NCBI GenBank assembly: GCA_036260105.1
Contig: DATAAN010000030.1
Span: 1 to 24,921 of the forward strand
From: JAJCYE01 sp036260105
GTDB lineage: Bacteria > Actinomycetota > CADDZG01 > JAHWKV01
DNA: 24,921 nt
Direction: 5' to 3'
Under the pieces are notes generated by a model, which worked only from the letters and a program-made list of their open reading frames with translations, ran no database searches and was not told the DNA's origin. The position numbers and the translations under genes were made by a program. Shown piece by piece: positions 5,761 through 14,784 of this stretch (position 1 is its first letter; the number at the start of each line of letters is the position of its first letter).

Positions 5761-6897
5761 GTGAACATCCGCACCCGCCTGGTGACCCCACTGGTGGCCC
5801 TGATGCTCGCCGCAGCCGCGTGCAGCCCTCCCGCCGCCCTGAAGGACGCCCTGGGCAAGGACTCCAGCGCCGAGGGCGATGGCATCGGCAGCGCCATCTC
5901 GCCGGACGACTTCCCGGCGCCTGAGGCTCCCGGAGAGCCGGCGGACGCCCGCATCGGCGCGCTGGTTCTCACCAACGAATCCTCGTGGGGTCTGTTCCTC
6001 GACCGGGGAGAGGAGTCGACCGGCTCCCTGGTGCTCGAGGTACTGCCGGACAGCCCGGCGCAGCAGATCGGCCTGAGGCCCGGTGACGTGATCACATGGC
6101 TCGATGGGAGTGATATCACCAACCACGAGCAACTCCTGACTATCTTCCGGAAGAGCCGGACCAACCAGCACACCTTACGGGTGACGCGTGCCGACGGCTC
6201 GACTGAGCAAATTGAGACCGAGCTGGCTCCGTCGAACGGCTTCTCCATGCTGTCGTACCTGGAGAACAAGCTGGCAACCGCACCGGACCCGATCACCCGC
6301 TACCTTCTGGCGGAGAACCTGCCCGACCGGGACCGCGGAATTGAGATGATCCGGGGCCTGCTAGCCGAGCACCCGGAGTTCGCCGAGGGACACGCCCTCC
6401 TGGCCCGGTTGCTCATCGACCGGGTAAACCGGATCACCGGCGGAGGAACTGCGGTCGGCGACACCTCGCCCGACCTGGTGGACGCCACACAGGCCATCGA
6501 CACCGCCGTCGAGCTCGACTCCGAGTCGGCAAGCCTGCTCCGGGCGCGGTCGCAGATCCTGCTGGCGCTCGGCGACCCGGCCAAAGCGGAGATCGACGCC
6601 GAGAAGGCTCTCGAGCTGGACGAGGACTCTGCCGAGTCGCACTTCCTCCTCGGTACCTCGCAACTAAGTCTGAGCAGGCCGGATGACGCCATTGCGCATC
6701 TTCACCGGGCCGTGGAGCTGGACCCTTACGTCTTCGACTACTACGTGAACCTGGCGCTGTGCTACCGGGCGCTCGGCCGGGAGCCGGACGCCGAGACCAC
6801 CGTCTTCGCCGCGCGCTCGCTGGCAGGCGACGACCCGGTGCTGCGCCAGCGACTGGACGAGCTGCTGACCAGCTCGGACAGCACCCAGGCCGAGTAG
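5761..6897 (+). CDS. Lipoprotein with PDZ domain and TPR repeats
   Basis: This 378-residue protein starts at GTG 5761, which leads straight into a signal peptide (RTRLVTPLVALMLAAAAC). Cys21 is the probable lipidation site, although Ala at -3 is not the commonest residue. A PDZ domain spans about 85-150, with the loop LPDSPAQQIGLRPGDVITWL typical of trypsin-like protease PDZs. From about 240 to 352 there are tandem TPR motifs, including LLRARSQILLALGDPAKAE and AIAHLHRAVELDP. No protease domain is present, so a chaperone or scaffold role at the outer face of the membrane is likely. The frame extends 5' to 5668, but that part lacks any start signal. It converges on the next lipoprotein gene with 25 bp between. 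Confidence 0.82.
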   Translation: MNIRTRLVTPLVALMLAAAACSPPAALKDALGKDSSAEGDGIGSAISPDDFPAPEAPGEPADARIGALVLTNESSWGLFLDRGEESTGSLVLEVLPDSPAQQIGLRPGDVITWLDGSDITNHEQLLTIFRKSRTNQHTLRVTRADGSTEQIETELAPSNGFSMLSYLENKLATAPDPITRYLLAENLPDRDRGIEMIRGLLAEHPEFAEGHALLARLLIDRVNRITGGGTAVGDTSPDLVDATQAIDTAVELDSESASLLRARSQILLALGDPAKAEIDAEKALELDEDSAESHFLLGTSQLSLSRPDDAIAHLHRAVELDPYVFDYYVNLALCYRALGREPDAETTVFAARSLAGDDPVLRQRLDELLTSSDSTQAE

Positions 6898-6922
6898 CGC
6901 GGTTTCCGCAGGCCGGACCGGG

Positions 6923-8167
6923 CTACCGCTCCGGGGACCGGGGGTGCACGTCGAAGACCAGCGCATAGACGGGCTCCGCTTGCTGCGGGTCCAGAGGAAG
7001 CCGCTCGAACCTCGCCTCCACCGGATCGAAGAAGTACGGCTTGCCGCTCTGCTCCACGTCGACGAACCAGATCCCCTCGCCGGTCGGCACGCCGTAGACC
7101 TGGACGTCGCTCTCGCCGTCCACCGGCAGGGCCCAGCCCTCGACAACGTTGCCTGACGACGGCTCCAGCCGGTAGAGGGCGGCCTGGCAGTCGTCCAGCA
7201 GATAAAGGCGGCCCCTCGCCTCCAGGAGGGACGGGTTATATGCGCACTCCAAAACGCGTTTGGATGCCGTTACCCGCAGAGTGGCCGGATCCAGCGTGAG
7301 CAGCCGGCTCCCCGCAAGCACCCAAAGATCGTCCCGGAGCAGAGCGTGGGTGATGGGCTCCTTCTGCGCCGGACTGGTCGCCTGCACCTTGCCGGTCGCG
7401 AGGTCGAACCGGCTGACGCTGTATCCGTCCGACGACAGGTAGCCGTTGGGGCCGGCGGTCAGGAAGAACAGCGGGCCCTCGTAGCCCCGGAGCTCCAGGC
7501 CGGTCATAGCGGCGCAGGTCGCCGGGTCGATCCGGGAACGAAGGTCGGGCGACCACAGCCACCCGGCTCGGAACCATGACAGCTGCGTTCCTTCCGGTCC
7601 ATCGCAACGATGCCTTCCGTCCAGCTCGAACAACACCGACCGCCCGGGCCGCTGGGCGCCTTGATCGGTCTGGAGGCTCCCGGCGACCACGACGTTGCCG
7701 GCGACCGCGAGGGTGGTGATCTCACCGGGCACACCTGCCGGCAGGTCGGCGGTACCGGGACGCCGCCTGCCATCCGGCTCCACGAACCCGATGGACCTCG
7801 GCCCGGCGACGAACGCGACCCCGCCTTCCGGCGTGAAGGCTCCCTGCTGGAGACCCCCACCCGGAATCCCGGAGATGCCTGCGGAGCTGCGCTCCTCCAG
7901 GTCGAGGACCTCCAGCGGGACTCCGTCGTCGACGGTGGAGACGAGAAGGCGAGCGCTGGACGCGGCCGAAGGGAGCCCGGCCAGGGGGTCCTCGGCCGTC
8001 CCCGCCGGCGCCGGATGTATCACCATGCCGGGCGACGCACCCGGCGGGGTGCGCGAAGTGGGGTTTTCCGCCGGCTCGGCCGGGCCACAGGCCCCCAGAG
8101 CCAGGGCGGTGACAAAAGCCACAGCCGTGGCGAAGCTGCCGCGCCTCGACACGGCCTCGGAGCTCAA
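6923..8167 (-). CDS. Predicted lipoprotein, beta-propeller-like
   Basis: This 414-residue protein has a clear lipoprotein signal: VSRRGSF, a hydrophobic stretch, then the lipobox LGAC with Cys27. A Pro/Ala-rich spacer follows (about 30-65). The rest is composed of short beta-strand-like repeats with G-x-x-x-x-F-D or LD-x-x-T turns (for example SRFDLATGKV and LLTLDPATLRV), as in YVTN/PQQ-type propellers, though I cannot define blades with certainty. The TTG start at 8165-8167 has AAGGA 9 nt upstream; a GTG five codons later is an alternative. Function is unknown; an extracellular binding or sensing role is plausible. The 171-bp gap upstream holds no gene and no promoter I can defend. Confidence 0.75.
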   Translation of the reverse strand: MSSEAVSRRGSFATAVAFVTALALGACGPAEPAENPTSRTPPGASPGMVIHPAPAGTAEDPLAGLPSAASSARLLVSTVDDGVPLEVLDLEERSSAGISGIPGGGLQQGAFTPEGGVAFVAGPRSIGFVEPDGRRRPGTADLPAGVPGEITTLAVAGNVVVAGSLQTDQGAQRPGRSVLFELDGRHRCDGPEGTQLSWFRAGWLWSPDLRSRIDPATCAAMTGLELRGYEGPLFFLTAGPNGYLSSDGYSVSRFDLATGKVQATSPAQKEPITHALLRDDLWVLAGSRLLTLDPATLRVTASKRVLECAYNPSLLEARGRLYLLDDCQAALYRLEPSSGNVVEGWALPVDGESDVQVYGVPTGEGIWFVDVEQSGKPYFFDPVEARFERLPLDPQQAEPVYALVFDVHPRSPER

Positions 8168-8338
8168 CTCAACCGATCCTTCAGCGGCGGCGGTCGGTGC
8201 CTTCGCCTCAAAAGCCGAAAGAGCGATTCACCGGCCAACCGCTGGCTGCGCCGGGCGGCGGTGGACGCGCGAATGTGACAGGAGGAAGCGAACGATGCGC
8301 CGGAGAAGCGTACCTAGCCTGGCCGGACGGTGGGCTGC

Positions 8339-9640
8339 CTAGTCGTTGCCGAGGTCGAGGTCCAGCGGAGGAACGACAGGTTCTCCGGGCTGGGCCCGCG
8401 GGACCGCAGGCGCCGCGGGCGGTGCCGGCGGAGCGGAAGGCGCCGAAGGGGCGGCAGCAGGTGCCGCCGGTGCCGCCGGTGGGTTGACCTGCGCCGCGGT
8501 GCCGTTGCTCTCGACCAGGTCCTGCAGGGTGGGCGCCTTGGGAGGCGAAGGCATCATGCGGGCGGGTCCGGCGGACTGGATGATGACGGGGGTCCCAACA
8601 TCCACCCGCTCGAACAGCTCCTCGACGTCGGACATCCTCATGCGGATGCATCCGTGGGAGGCGTTGTAGCCCATGGAGTTGTCAGCGGTGGTGCCGTGGA
8701 TTCGGATGCCGGGACTGTTCAGGTTCATCGCCCGGGTACCCAGCGGGTTGGTCGGCCCGGGGCCGATCTTCGCCGGCAGCTTGAAGCCCCACTCACCGGG
8801 GCCCTTCGCCGGGTTGACCCACGTCGGGCGGAAGCGCTTCTCCACGATGCGGAACTGGCCGATCGGCGTGGGGTACTTGGGCAGGCCGGTGGCGACGTCG
8901 TAGGTTTTGACCAGGCTTTCACCCTCGTAGTGGTAGAGCTTGTTCTCTCCCACCTTCACGACGATGACGTCCTTGAAGTTCTCCCGGGTGATGGAGGCGG
9001 CGACCGGCTTGCCGACCAGGGCGATCCGGGATGCCTCGCCGGCCGAGGCCGCCTCGAATGCTTTGACGGCTGCCTCTTCGTCAAGGGCGTAGCCGGGAAC
9101 GGCGTCCACGATCTTGAAGCTGCCGCCGGCGACCGAGATGGTCGCGTTCACCGGAGCCTTGTTCACCTCCTGGGCGATCTTGGCCACCTGGGCGGCGCCC
9201 TTGTCTCCGTCAACCCGGGTCTGCACCTCGAGACTCTGGCCGACCGACATCCCGGTGATCCGGTACCACAGCCGCTTGAAGAAGGGGATGTTCCGGTGCA
9301 GCTCCACCGCCCGGCGGTAGACGTCGGCGACGTTGGTGGTAGCTCCGAGCTCCCTCCGGGTGGTTGGCTCCAGCGTGCGCCCGTCGATCGTTATGGCGAC
9401 CGGCTTGTCGAGCGGCGCCTCGAAGCGCTCGTTCAGCTTCTGCATCGCGGCAGCCGAGTCCAGCCCGGCGAGATCGATGCCCCCCACGTGGAAGCCGTTC
9501 AGGCTCACCTTGGTGGCGCTGGACTCCATCCGGACCGCGGCTGCTGCGCCTCCGACTCCGATGACGAGGAGGAACGAGGTCAGGCCAACCGCCCATGTCA
9601 GGAGTTGGAATCTCTTTATGGAGCGCTTGCCTGATTTCAT
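8339..9640 (-). CDS. L,D-transpeptidase (YkuD) with Pro/Ala-rich tail
   Basis: This 433-residue protein has an N-terminal membrane anchor (about 13-36), a region resembling the peptidoglycan-binding module of YoaR/VanW-type proteins (about 45-220), and a YkuD domain (about 224-356). The catalytic motif is complete: His315 in IRIHGT and SHGCIRM with Cys331 and Arg333. These enzymes make 3-3 cross-links in peptidoglycan or attach proteins to it, outside the membrane. Residues 365-425 form an unusual tail of Ala-Pro repeats ending in an acidic LDLDLGND, perhaps crossing the wall. The ATG lies 9 nt after a TAGAAT hexamer with no Shine-Dalgarno. It is divergent from the zincin gene. Confidence 0.92.
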   Translation of the reverse strand: MKSGKRSIKRFQLLTWAVGLTSFLLVIGVGGAAAAVRMESSATKVSLNGFHVGGIDLAGLDSAAAMQKLNERFEAPLDKPVAITIDGRTLEPTTRRELGATTNVADVYRRAVELHRNIPFFKRLWYRITGMSVGQSLEVQTRVDGDKGAAQVAKIAQEVNKAPVNATISVAGGSFKIVDAVPGYALDEEAAVKAFEAASAGEASRIALVGKPVAASITRENFKDVIVVKVGENKLYHYEGESLVKTYDVATGLPKYPTPIGQFRIVEKRFRPTWVNPAKGPGEWGFKLPAKIGPGPTNPLGTRAMNLNSPGIRIHGTTADNSMGYNASHGCIRMRMSDVEELFERVDVGTPVIIQSAGPARMMPSPPKAPTLQDLVESNGTAAQVNPPAAPAAPAAAPSAPSAPPAPPAAPAVPRAQPGEPVVPPLDLDLGND

Positions 9641-9649
9641 TGGTTGGCC

Positions 9650-9655
9650 ATTCTA
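9650..9655 (-). promoter_or_regulatory. Possible -10 element for the L,D-transpeptidase gene
   Basis: TAGAAT on the minus strand ends 9 nt before the ATG at 9640. No clear -35 is visible and there is no ribosome binding site. A leader of zero to two bases is predicted. Confidence 0.4.
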
Positions 9656-9774
9656 GAGTCAATCGCCAGGGCCGAACAGCCCCATTCTGGTACAGATCCT
9701 CGCGAAAAATCTTGTGAACCGCACCTCCGCACAGCGATATCCCTGGAAAGCGGCACTTGATGCAGTATTGACGC

Positions 9775-10131
9775 ATGGAGCGCTCTCTTAGTTCCCAAGA
9801 GTTCGAGGACCTTGTCGGCGAGGCGATGGACGAGCTGCCCGACGAGCTCCTGTCCCGGATCGCCAACCTGGAGATCACCATCGAGGACCGGCCTACCTCC
9901 GGGGAGGAGAGGGACCTCCTCGGCCTCTACGAGGGAATCCCGCTGACCGACCGCGGGTCCGACTACTTCGGCGTCCTGCCGGACCGGATCACTCTGTTCA
10001 AAGCGAACATCGAGGAGGAGGCTGAGACGCCGGACGACGTGCGGGAGGTGGTGCGGGTGACGGTCCTGCACGAGATCGCGCACCACTTCGGAATCGACGA
10101 CGACCGGCTGGAGGAGCTGGGCTGGGACTGA
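9775..10131 (+). CDS. Small zincin-like metallopeptidase family protein
   Basis: This 118-residue protein carries HEIAH (99-103) within VLHEIAHHFGIDDDRLEELGW, the signature of the minimal zincin family once called DUF1025 (Pfam Zincin_1). His99 and His103 would bind zinc and Glu100 would be catalytic; the following Asp-rich stretch may add the third ligand. Its length suits the family, and there is no signal peptide, so it is cytoplasmic. Substrate unknown. In M. tuberculosis Rv3259 holds the same place beside DUF3499 and whiB2. There is no ribosome binding site before the ATG. It converges on the DUF5719 gene with 1 bp between them. Confidence 0.88.
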   Translation: MERSLSSQEFEDLVGEAMDELPDELLSRIANLEITIEDRPTSGEERDLLGLYEGIPLTDRGSDYFGVLPDRITLFKANIEEEAETPDDVREVVRVTVLHEIAHHFGIDDDRLEELGWD

Positions 10132-10132
10132 C

Positions 10133-11524
10133 CTAGCGGATCGCCTGGCCCGGGCTGGCGGCGTAGTCGACGTAGGTCCCCACGACGACGAGCTGGCTCT
10201 CGACGGCGACGACAGGCTTGTCTGCCGTTACCACTGCAGTTGCCACGCCGTCCCCGAGATGCGGCTCCAGGTCCACGACGACCTTCCGCCCTGGGGCGAG
10301 AGAGATCGCGGACAGCTCGTCCGGGGCCGACTCGCCTTCTTCGGAGAGGAGCGTGATGTTGGCCGATGCCTCCTCCTGCCCCGTGTTGACCAGCGCCAGT
10401 GAGGAGTTGCCCCCGGCCGGTGACCCGGCGGAGACCGTCCAGCGCGCGGCCGGCGCCCCGACGCCGAAGACCGACTCGTACGAGCGGTTGCGATCGACGA
10501 TGCCGGCGGTTCTCCGCTCGGCGACGACCGGCACGTCGTTGGTAGACGTCACCTCTGCGCCGTAGCTCGTCCCTCGAGGCAGGTGCTCGGATACGTCGAC
10601 GACCACCTGGCGCCCGGCGGGGACCGGCACCTCGGCCAGGTCCGGAGGCGCGGTCCGCTCCTCGTCCGTCATGAAGACTATGCCGACGAGAGCCTCCCGC
10701 AGACCGGGGTTGACTAGGAGGATCGACTCCTCGCCGTCGTTCGGCACCCTGCCCCCGGCGAAGATCCACTCCGAGGAGGGCGCCTGGACGCCGATCTCGA
10801 CCGAGATGCCCTTCCCGCCCCCGGCGGTCACGTTGGAGTAGCGCGCGGCCACGACCCTGCCCCGGGAGGCCGTCACCTCGATCCCGAAGTTGGGCTCCTC
10901 CTGCAGGTAGTCCGACAGGTAGACCGCGCTCTGGGTGAACGATCTGATGACCAGGTCCTTCAGCCGCGCCGGGACCACCTCCTTGTCTCCCGCCAGAAGC
11001 CGGACCTGGACCACCGCCTCCTCCCGGAAAGGGTTGGAGATAAGCAGGTAGTGATTGTCCCCCCGGGCGGTGCTTCCGCCGGCGAACAGCCAGCGCGACG
11101 AGGGCTGCTGGGAGCACCGGGCAGAAGTCACTCCCTTCCCCCGCGCCATCACTACCACCGATGTGGAGTTGTTGCCGCCGAAGGCCTCCACGAGGCCCGT
11201 GGCGTCCGAGACGCCGAAGTCCTTCATCGCCTTGCTCCCGGTCCGGCGGCCGTCCAGGCTCGCCTGATCGACCGCGGACTGAGCCGAACCGCCGATGGCC
11301 GACCGGCGCAGACCCAGGGCGTTGGTGCCGAGGTTGCCGGTCACCATCGTCGCTTCCATGTCCTCACCGGGCGGCACCGGGCAGTACCAGCCGCTTGAGA
11401 CAAACTGGCCCGACTCGGTCGCCGCCGGCCGCTCCGAGCGGGCGGGCAGGACGGCGTCGAGCACCAGCCCCAGGACCATGGCGGCAGCCACCATGGCGGC
11501 GAAGGCCGCCTCGGACCGCCTCAT
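10133..11524 (-). CDS. DUF5719 family membrane-anchored protein
   Basis: This 463-residue protein has a single N-terminal hydrophobic segment (about 6-26) and a long extracytoplasmic region of repeated beta-sandwich-like units. Each unit contains W-x-F-A-G-G or W-T-V-S-A-G and then LLI-x-NP or ALVNTG, at about residues 143-165, 246-270 and 343-365. It matches my recollection of DUF5719, an actinobacterial family found immediately downstream of large glycosyltransferases. Its ATG overlaps the stop of the glycosyltransferase (ATGA, 11521-11524), so the two are probably co-translated and may form a complex. The biochemical role is unknown; a periplasmic accessory to glycan assembly is an inference from context. 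Confidence 0.8.
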   Translation of the reverse strand: MRRSEAAFAAMVAAAMVLGLVLDAVLPARSERPAATESGQFVSSGWYCPVPPGEDMEATMVTGNLGTNALGLRRSAIGGSAQSAVDQASLDGRRTGSKAMKDFGVSDATGLVEAFGGNNSTSVVVMARGKGVTSARCSQQPSSRWLFAGGSTARGDNHYLLISNPFREEAVVQVRLLAGDKEVVPARLKDLVIRSFTQSAVYLSDYLQEEPNFGIEVTASRGRVVAARYSNVTAGGGKGISVEIGVQAPSSEWIFAGGRVPNDGEESILLVNPGLREALVGIVFMTDEERTAPPDLAEVPVPAGRQVVVDVSEHLPRGTSYGAEVTSTNDVPVVAERRTAGIVDRNRSYESVFGVGAPAARWTVSAGSPAGGNSSLALVNTGQEEASANITLLSEEGESAPDELSAISLAPGRKVVVDLEPHLGDGVATAVVTADKPVVAVESQLVVVGTYVDYAASPGQAIR

Positions 11525-14500
11525 CTGGCTTGCCTCGACGGAGGCGGTGCCGTCCCCGCCATCGCCATCACGGCGAGGAGGACGATCACCTGCACCACCA
11601 GCCAGAGGAAGCGCACCCAGTGCTGGGCAAAGTAGACCTCGATCTGCCCGGAGGCGTTCTGCGGAAGCTCGAAGCTGTTGGCCCAGCCGAAGGCCTGGGT
11701 CTGCTCGAGGCGGTCGTCACCGACCCTGGCTCTCCACCCCTTGTTGAAGTTGTCGCCTAGCAGCACCTGCGAATGAGCCGTTCGGGGCAGCTCCATGGTG
11801 AACCGGCTCGGCGAGCGGGCGGGAATCGCGCGGCCCCCGATCCAGTCGACCAGCATCAACGAGCTCGGGTTCCGGTCGGCGATGACCTCCGGCGTGAGGG
11901 GCGCGGGGGCCAGATTGGCCCGGGGAAGCCACTGGAGGTTGCGGTAGATGGCCACCCCGTCCTGCTGCTGCTCGAGGGCGATGTCGCGCTGCCTTCCCAG
12001 CGCCATGGTCGTCGACGAATCGTCGGGGTCGGCCACGATGAACTGGATGTTCGCGGGAGCAAGGAGGTGGCCGGCAAGGTGCAGCCGGCGGCCCATGAGG
12101 GCGTTGACGACACTGCCCAGACGCTGCTCCCCCTCGGAGGGAGGAGCGGGGATCGAGTCGAGCATCGTCAGACCCGACGAGTTGGTCAGGAAGTACTCCG
12201 CACCTTCGGTACGGCGAAGGCCCTCACGGACCGGTTCCGCCCAGCGCCTGCCCAGCCACAGTACCCGGAAGTCGCCGACCTCCTGGGCGGTGGCCGCCAT
12301 AAACGAGGCTGTCGAGGTGGCGGCCGGCCCGGTTCCTCCCGCGAACGTCGCTTCCGGACGGTCCCAACCGGCCAGCTGGGGCGCCCAGCCGAGCAGAATG
12401 CCGACTGCGAGGGTGAGGCCGAGGGCCGGGATTGCGATCTTGTGCCGCCAGCCGAATGCGTGCTTTGGGAGCTCCTCCGAGACACCGGCCGCCAGGTGGC
12501 CGCTCATAGCGGCCACGATCACGAGCGGGACGGTGAGCCACATCAAAGGAGACGCCGTGAGCGGAGGCATCAAACCTCTTGCCATGAACCCGCCCAGGAA
12601 GCCGAACACCAGCAGAGCGACCGCGAGCTGGCGTGCCTCCTGCCGCCGGGCCGGGCCCGTCAGCGCCAGCGTCCCCACAACGATCGCCGGCACCACGATC
12701 GCCCCGATGCGGGTGTCGAGGTTGAGCAGGAACATGTCCGAGAAGGAGTAGCCGCTCCAGACGGGGTACAGCCACCCCCGCAGGCCTGAAAAGGCCGGTC
12801 CGAGGATGGGCCCGCTCGGCCTGAGCCCCTCGAAGGTCCACGGGATGAGCACGGCTGCCGCCAGAGGCACAGCGAGCAGCAGGAAGCGCGCCCGCTTGCC
12901 GAGCGAGCGCGGCCGGCTGCCGACGACGGCCCTGCCGCCCACCAGGCACGCGAACATAAGCAGTACGGCCGGCAGGGCGGAGGGAGCGAGCGCAAAGACG
13001 GGTACCAGGAGCAGGGCGGTCCGTCCGCACGCGGTGAGTAGGGTGTCCGAGTCGGAATCCACGGCCGGGCGCAGCGCGTCAGGGTCGTCCGTCGAGCCCA
13101 GCATCCTGAGGGCCATCCGCACTACGAAAGGAAGCAGCGCGTAGAGGGCGAGCCCGCCGAGGTCGCCGTTCGACACGATTGCTGCGGTCACCGGGTTGAG
13201 CGCGTAGACGCCCATGGCGACCACCCGTGCCGCCCGACGATCGGTCGAAGAGCCGACCAGCCGGTTCATCCCCAGCAGGCCCAGCCCCAGGAGAAGCACC
13301 AGAAGCAGCTTCTGTGCCAGGCCCGGATGGCCGAACCCGAGGAGGCTCACCACCCACAAAAGAGGGAAAGCCGGCGGCGTCGCCGACTCAGTGCCGAGCG
13401 ACGTGTGGCGCCAGCCGGAAAGGTAGTCGCCCATAAGCCGGCCGGGAGAGTCGGGAAAGGGCCAGAGAGTGCCGGCGGCGATCTGTTCGCCGAACAGCAC
13501 GCCGCGCAGAGCGATCAGTCCGAGTAGCAGGATGAGGCCGGTAGCGAGCGTCAGAGGCTGGCGGGTCCAATCCCGGAACGTGCGTCTGAGGGAGGAGAAC
13601 GACAGCGTTCGCATGGTGCGCTCCCCCATGGCGAGCGTGCCCCTCTCCCACTGGCGCAGCCTCCGCTCGAGCTGTACCCGGAAGCGCTGGGCGTCGCTGA
13701 TCATGAGCTTGCGGATGTCGCGGTCGGGGACCGTCCTCCGCTTCTGCACCGCCTTGCGGCGCATCATCACGTTGGGGAAGGAGCGGGCGAAGTCGATAAA
13801 AGCGCGCGGATACTCGGATGACTCGTCGACTCTCCGGAGGACGAGCAGTGCCAGCATCCGGAACAGGCCCAGGAGCACGCATGCGGTGAGGGCGAGCGCC
13901 ATGCGAGGGGCCGACAGGTTCTTCGCGATCGTGCGCAGCTGGTTCCGCCGGGCCAGGCGGCCCTTCGACGGCAGGCTTCTCGCGACCCTGCGCTGGCCGT
14001 TGGACAGCGCCAACGCGTGCCGGTACCGGGCACGTGGCTGCACGAACACCTTGAAGCCGGCGAGCCGGGCGCGCAGGCACAGGTCCAGGTCCTCCCCGAA
14101 GGCGAAGTAGGCACCGTCCCACAGGCCGCACCGCTCGGCGAGGCGCCGGGACACGAGCATGCACGCGTTCGAGACGAAAAGTGTCTCGGTGAGGGCCTCG
14201 TGCTGCCCCTGATCGATCTCGCCGTCCTCGAGGCCCGAGTAGGGGATCAGGAACTGGTCGGCCGACATGCCGACCTCGACGAGCACCTGGGGCCGTTCCC
14301 AGTCGAGCCCCTTGCCGCCGACGACTCCGGCACCGGTCCTGAGGGCCGTCTCGACCATCGTGCTGACCGCGTCCGGATCCAGCGCCACGTCGTCGTGCAG
14401 GAACAGGAAGTAGTCGGCGTCGGCCGTGCGGGCCGAAGTCTCCAGGCCCGCGTTGGCGGCGGCGCCGAAGCCCAGATTGGTACGGGACCAGACCACCTCG

Positions 14501-14691
14501 GCGTCGGCCGAGTGGCGGGCGACGGTCGCGGCCGCCTCGGATTCGGAGCCGCTGTCCACCACCAGCACGTCCAGGGACCGGTACATCTGGTACTTCAGCG
14601 AGTCGAGTGCGCTCGCCAGCCAGGGACCGCCGTTGTGCGTGACGATCACGACGAGGACGCGCGGCTCCGCCTCCATCATCGTTGAATTCAT
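11521..14691 (-). CDS. Large membrane glycosyltransferase, GT2 domain plus multi-TM region
   Basis: This 1056-residue protein has two parts. Residues 8-260 are a GT-A family 2 glycosyltransferase: VTHNGGPWL at 17-25, the metal-binding HDD at 99-101, and the catalytic-base motif FGEDLDLCLR at 198-207. The sequence resembles WbbL-type rhamnosyltransferases. Residues from about 262 onward contain a membrane helix (265-285), then many hydrophobic helices between about 383 and 740. A soluble extracytoplasmic segment follows, and a final helix lies near 1025-1047. The fusion suggests cytoplasmic sugar transfer linked to a polyprenyl-dependent membrane activity, reminiscent of mycobacterial arabinan enzymes. 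M. tuberculosis has wbbL1 near the same genes. Donor and acceptor are unproven. The ATG at 14691 lacks a Shine-Dalgarno; a second ATG pair four codons in is an alternative. Confidence 0.87.
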   Translation of the reverse strand: MNSTMMEAEPRVLVVIVTHNGGPWLASALDSLKYQMYRSLDVLVVDSGSESEAAATVARHSADAEVVWSRTNLGFGAAANAGLETSARTADADYFLFLHDDVALDPDAVSTMVETALRTGAGVVGGKGLDWERPQVLVEVGMSADQFLIPYSGLEDGEIDQGQHEALTETLFVSNACMLVSRRLAERCGLWDGAYFAFGEDLDLCLRARLAGFKVFVQPRARYRHALALSNGQRRVARSLPSKGRLARRNQLRTIAKNLSAPRMALALTACVLLGLFRMLALLVLRRVDESSEYPRAFIDFARSFPNVMMRRKAVQKRRTVPDRDIRKLMISDAQRFRVQLERRLRQWERGTLAMGERTMRTLSFSSLRRTFRDWTRQPLTLATGLILLLGLIALRGVLFGEQIAAGTLWPFPDSPGRLMGDYLSGWRHTSLGTESATPPAFPLLWVVSLLGFGHPGLAQKLLLVLLLGLGLLGMNRLVGSSTDRRAARVVAMGVYALNPVTAAIVSNGDLGGLALYALLPFVVRMALRMLGSTDDPDALRPAVDSDSDTLLTACGRTALLLVPVFALAPSALPAVLLMFACLVGGRAVVGSRPRSLGKRARFLLLAVPLAAAVLIPWTFEGLRPSGPILGPAFSGLRGWLYPVWSGYSFSDMFLLNLDTRIGAIVVPAIVVGTLALTGPARRQEARQLAVALLVFGFLGGFMARGLMPPLTASPLMWLTVPLVIVAAMSGHLAAGVSEELPKHAFGWRHKIAIPALGLTLAVGILLGWAPQLAGWDRPEATFAGGTGPAATSTASFMAATAQEVGDFRVLWLGRRWAEPVREGLRRTEGAEYFLTNSSGLTMLDSIPAPPSEGEQRLGSVVNALMGRRLHLAGHLLAPANIQFIVADPDDSSTTMALGRQRDIALEQQQDGVAIYRNLQWLPRANLAPAPLTPEVIADRNPSSLMLVDWIGGRAIPARSPSRFTMELPRTAHSQVLLGDNFNKGWRARVGDDRLEQTQAFGWANSFELPQNASGQIEVYFAQHWVRFLWLVVQVIVLLAVMAMAGTAPPPSRQAR

Positions 14692-14742
14692 CGTGGCAGC
14701 CAGATCGAGAGCAAAGGGGGGCCTCCTTGCGGCGCGCCCGGA

Positions 14743-14765
14743 ATTATAGGCCGGGGCCCGGCCTA
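14743..14765 (-). promoter_or_regulatory. Glycosyltransferase promoter with overlapping palindrome
   Basis: On the minus strand a consensus TATAAT (14743-14748) lies about 52 bp before the glycosyltransferase ATG. It overlaps a perfect 19-bp palindrome, TAGGCCGGG-C-CCCGGCCTA (14747-14765), that fills the -10/-35 spacer. No good -35 is seen. The palindrome could be an operator or the terminator stem of the gene upstream, although no T-run follows. Confidence 0.5.
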
Positions 14766-14784
14766 GGCTATCCGAGCTTCGGAG

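Noticed and set aside
8330..9634. A 434-codon open frame on the plus strand
   Set aside because: It is antisense to the L,D-transpeptidase, which has a complete catalytic motif.
11773..12789. A 338-codon open frame on the plus strand
   Set aside because: It is antisense to the membrane half of the large glycosyltransferase and has low-complexity Arg/Gly content.
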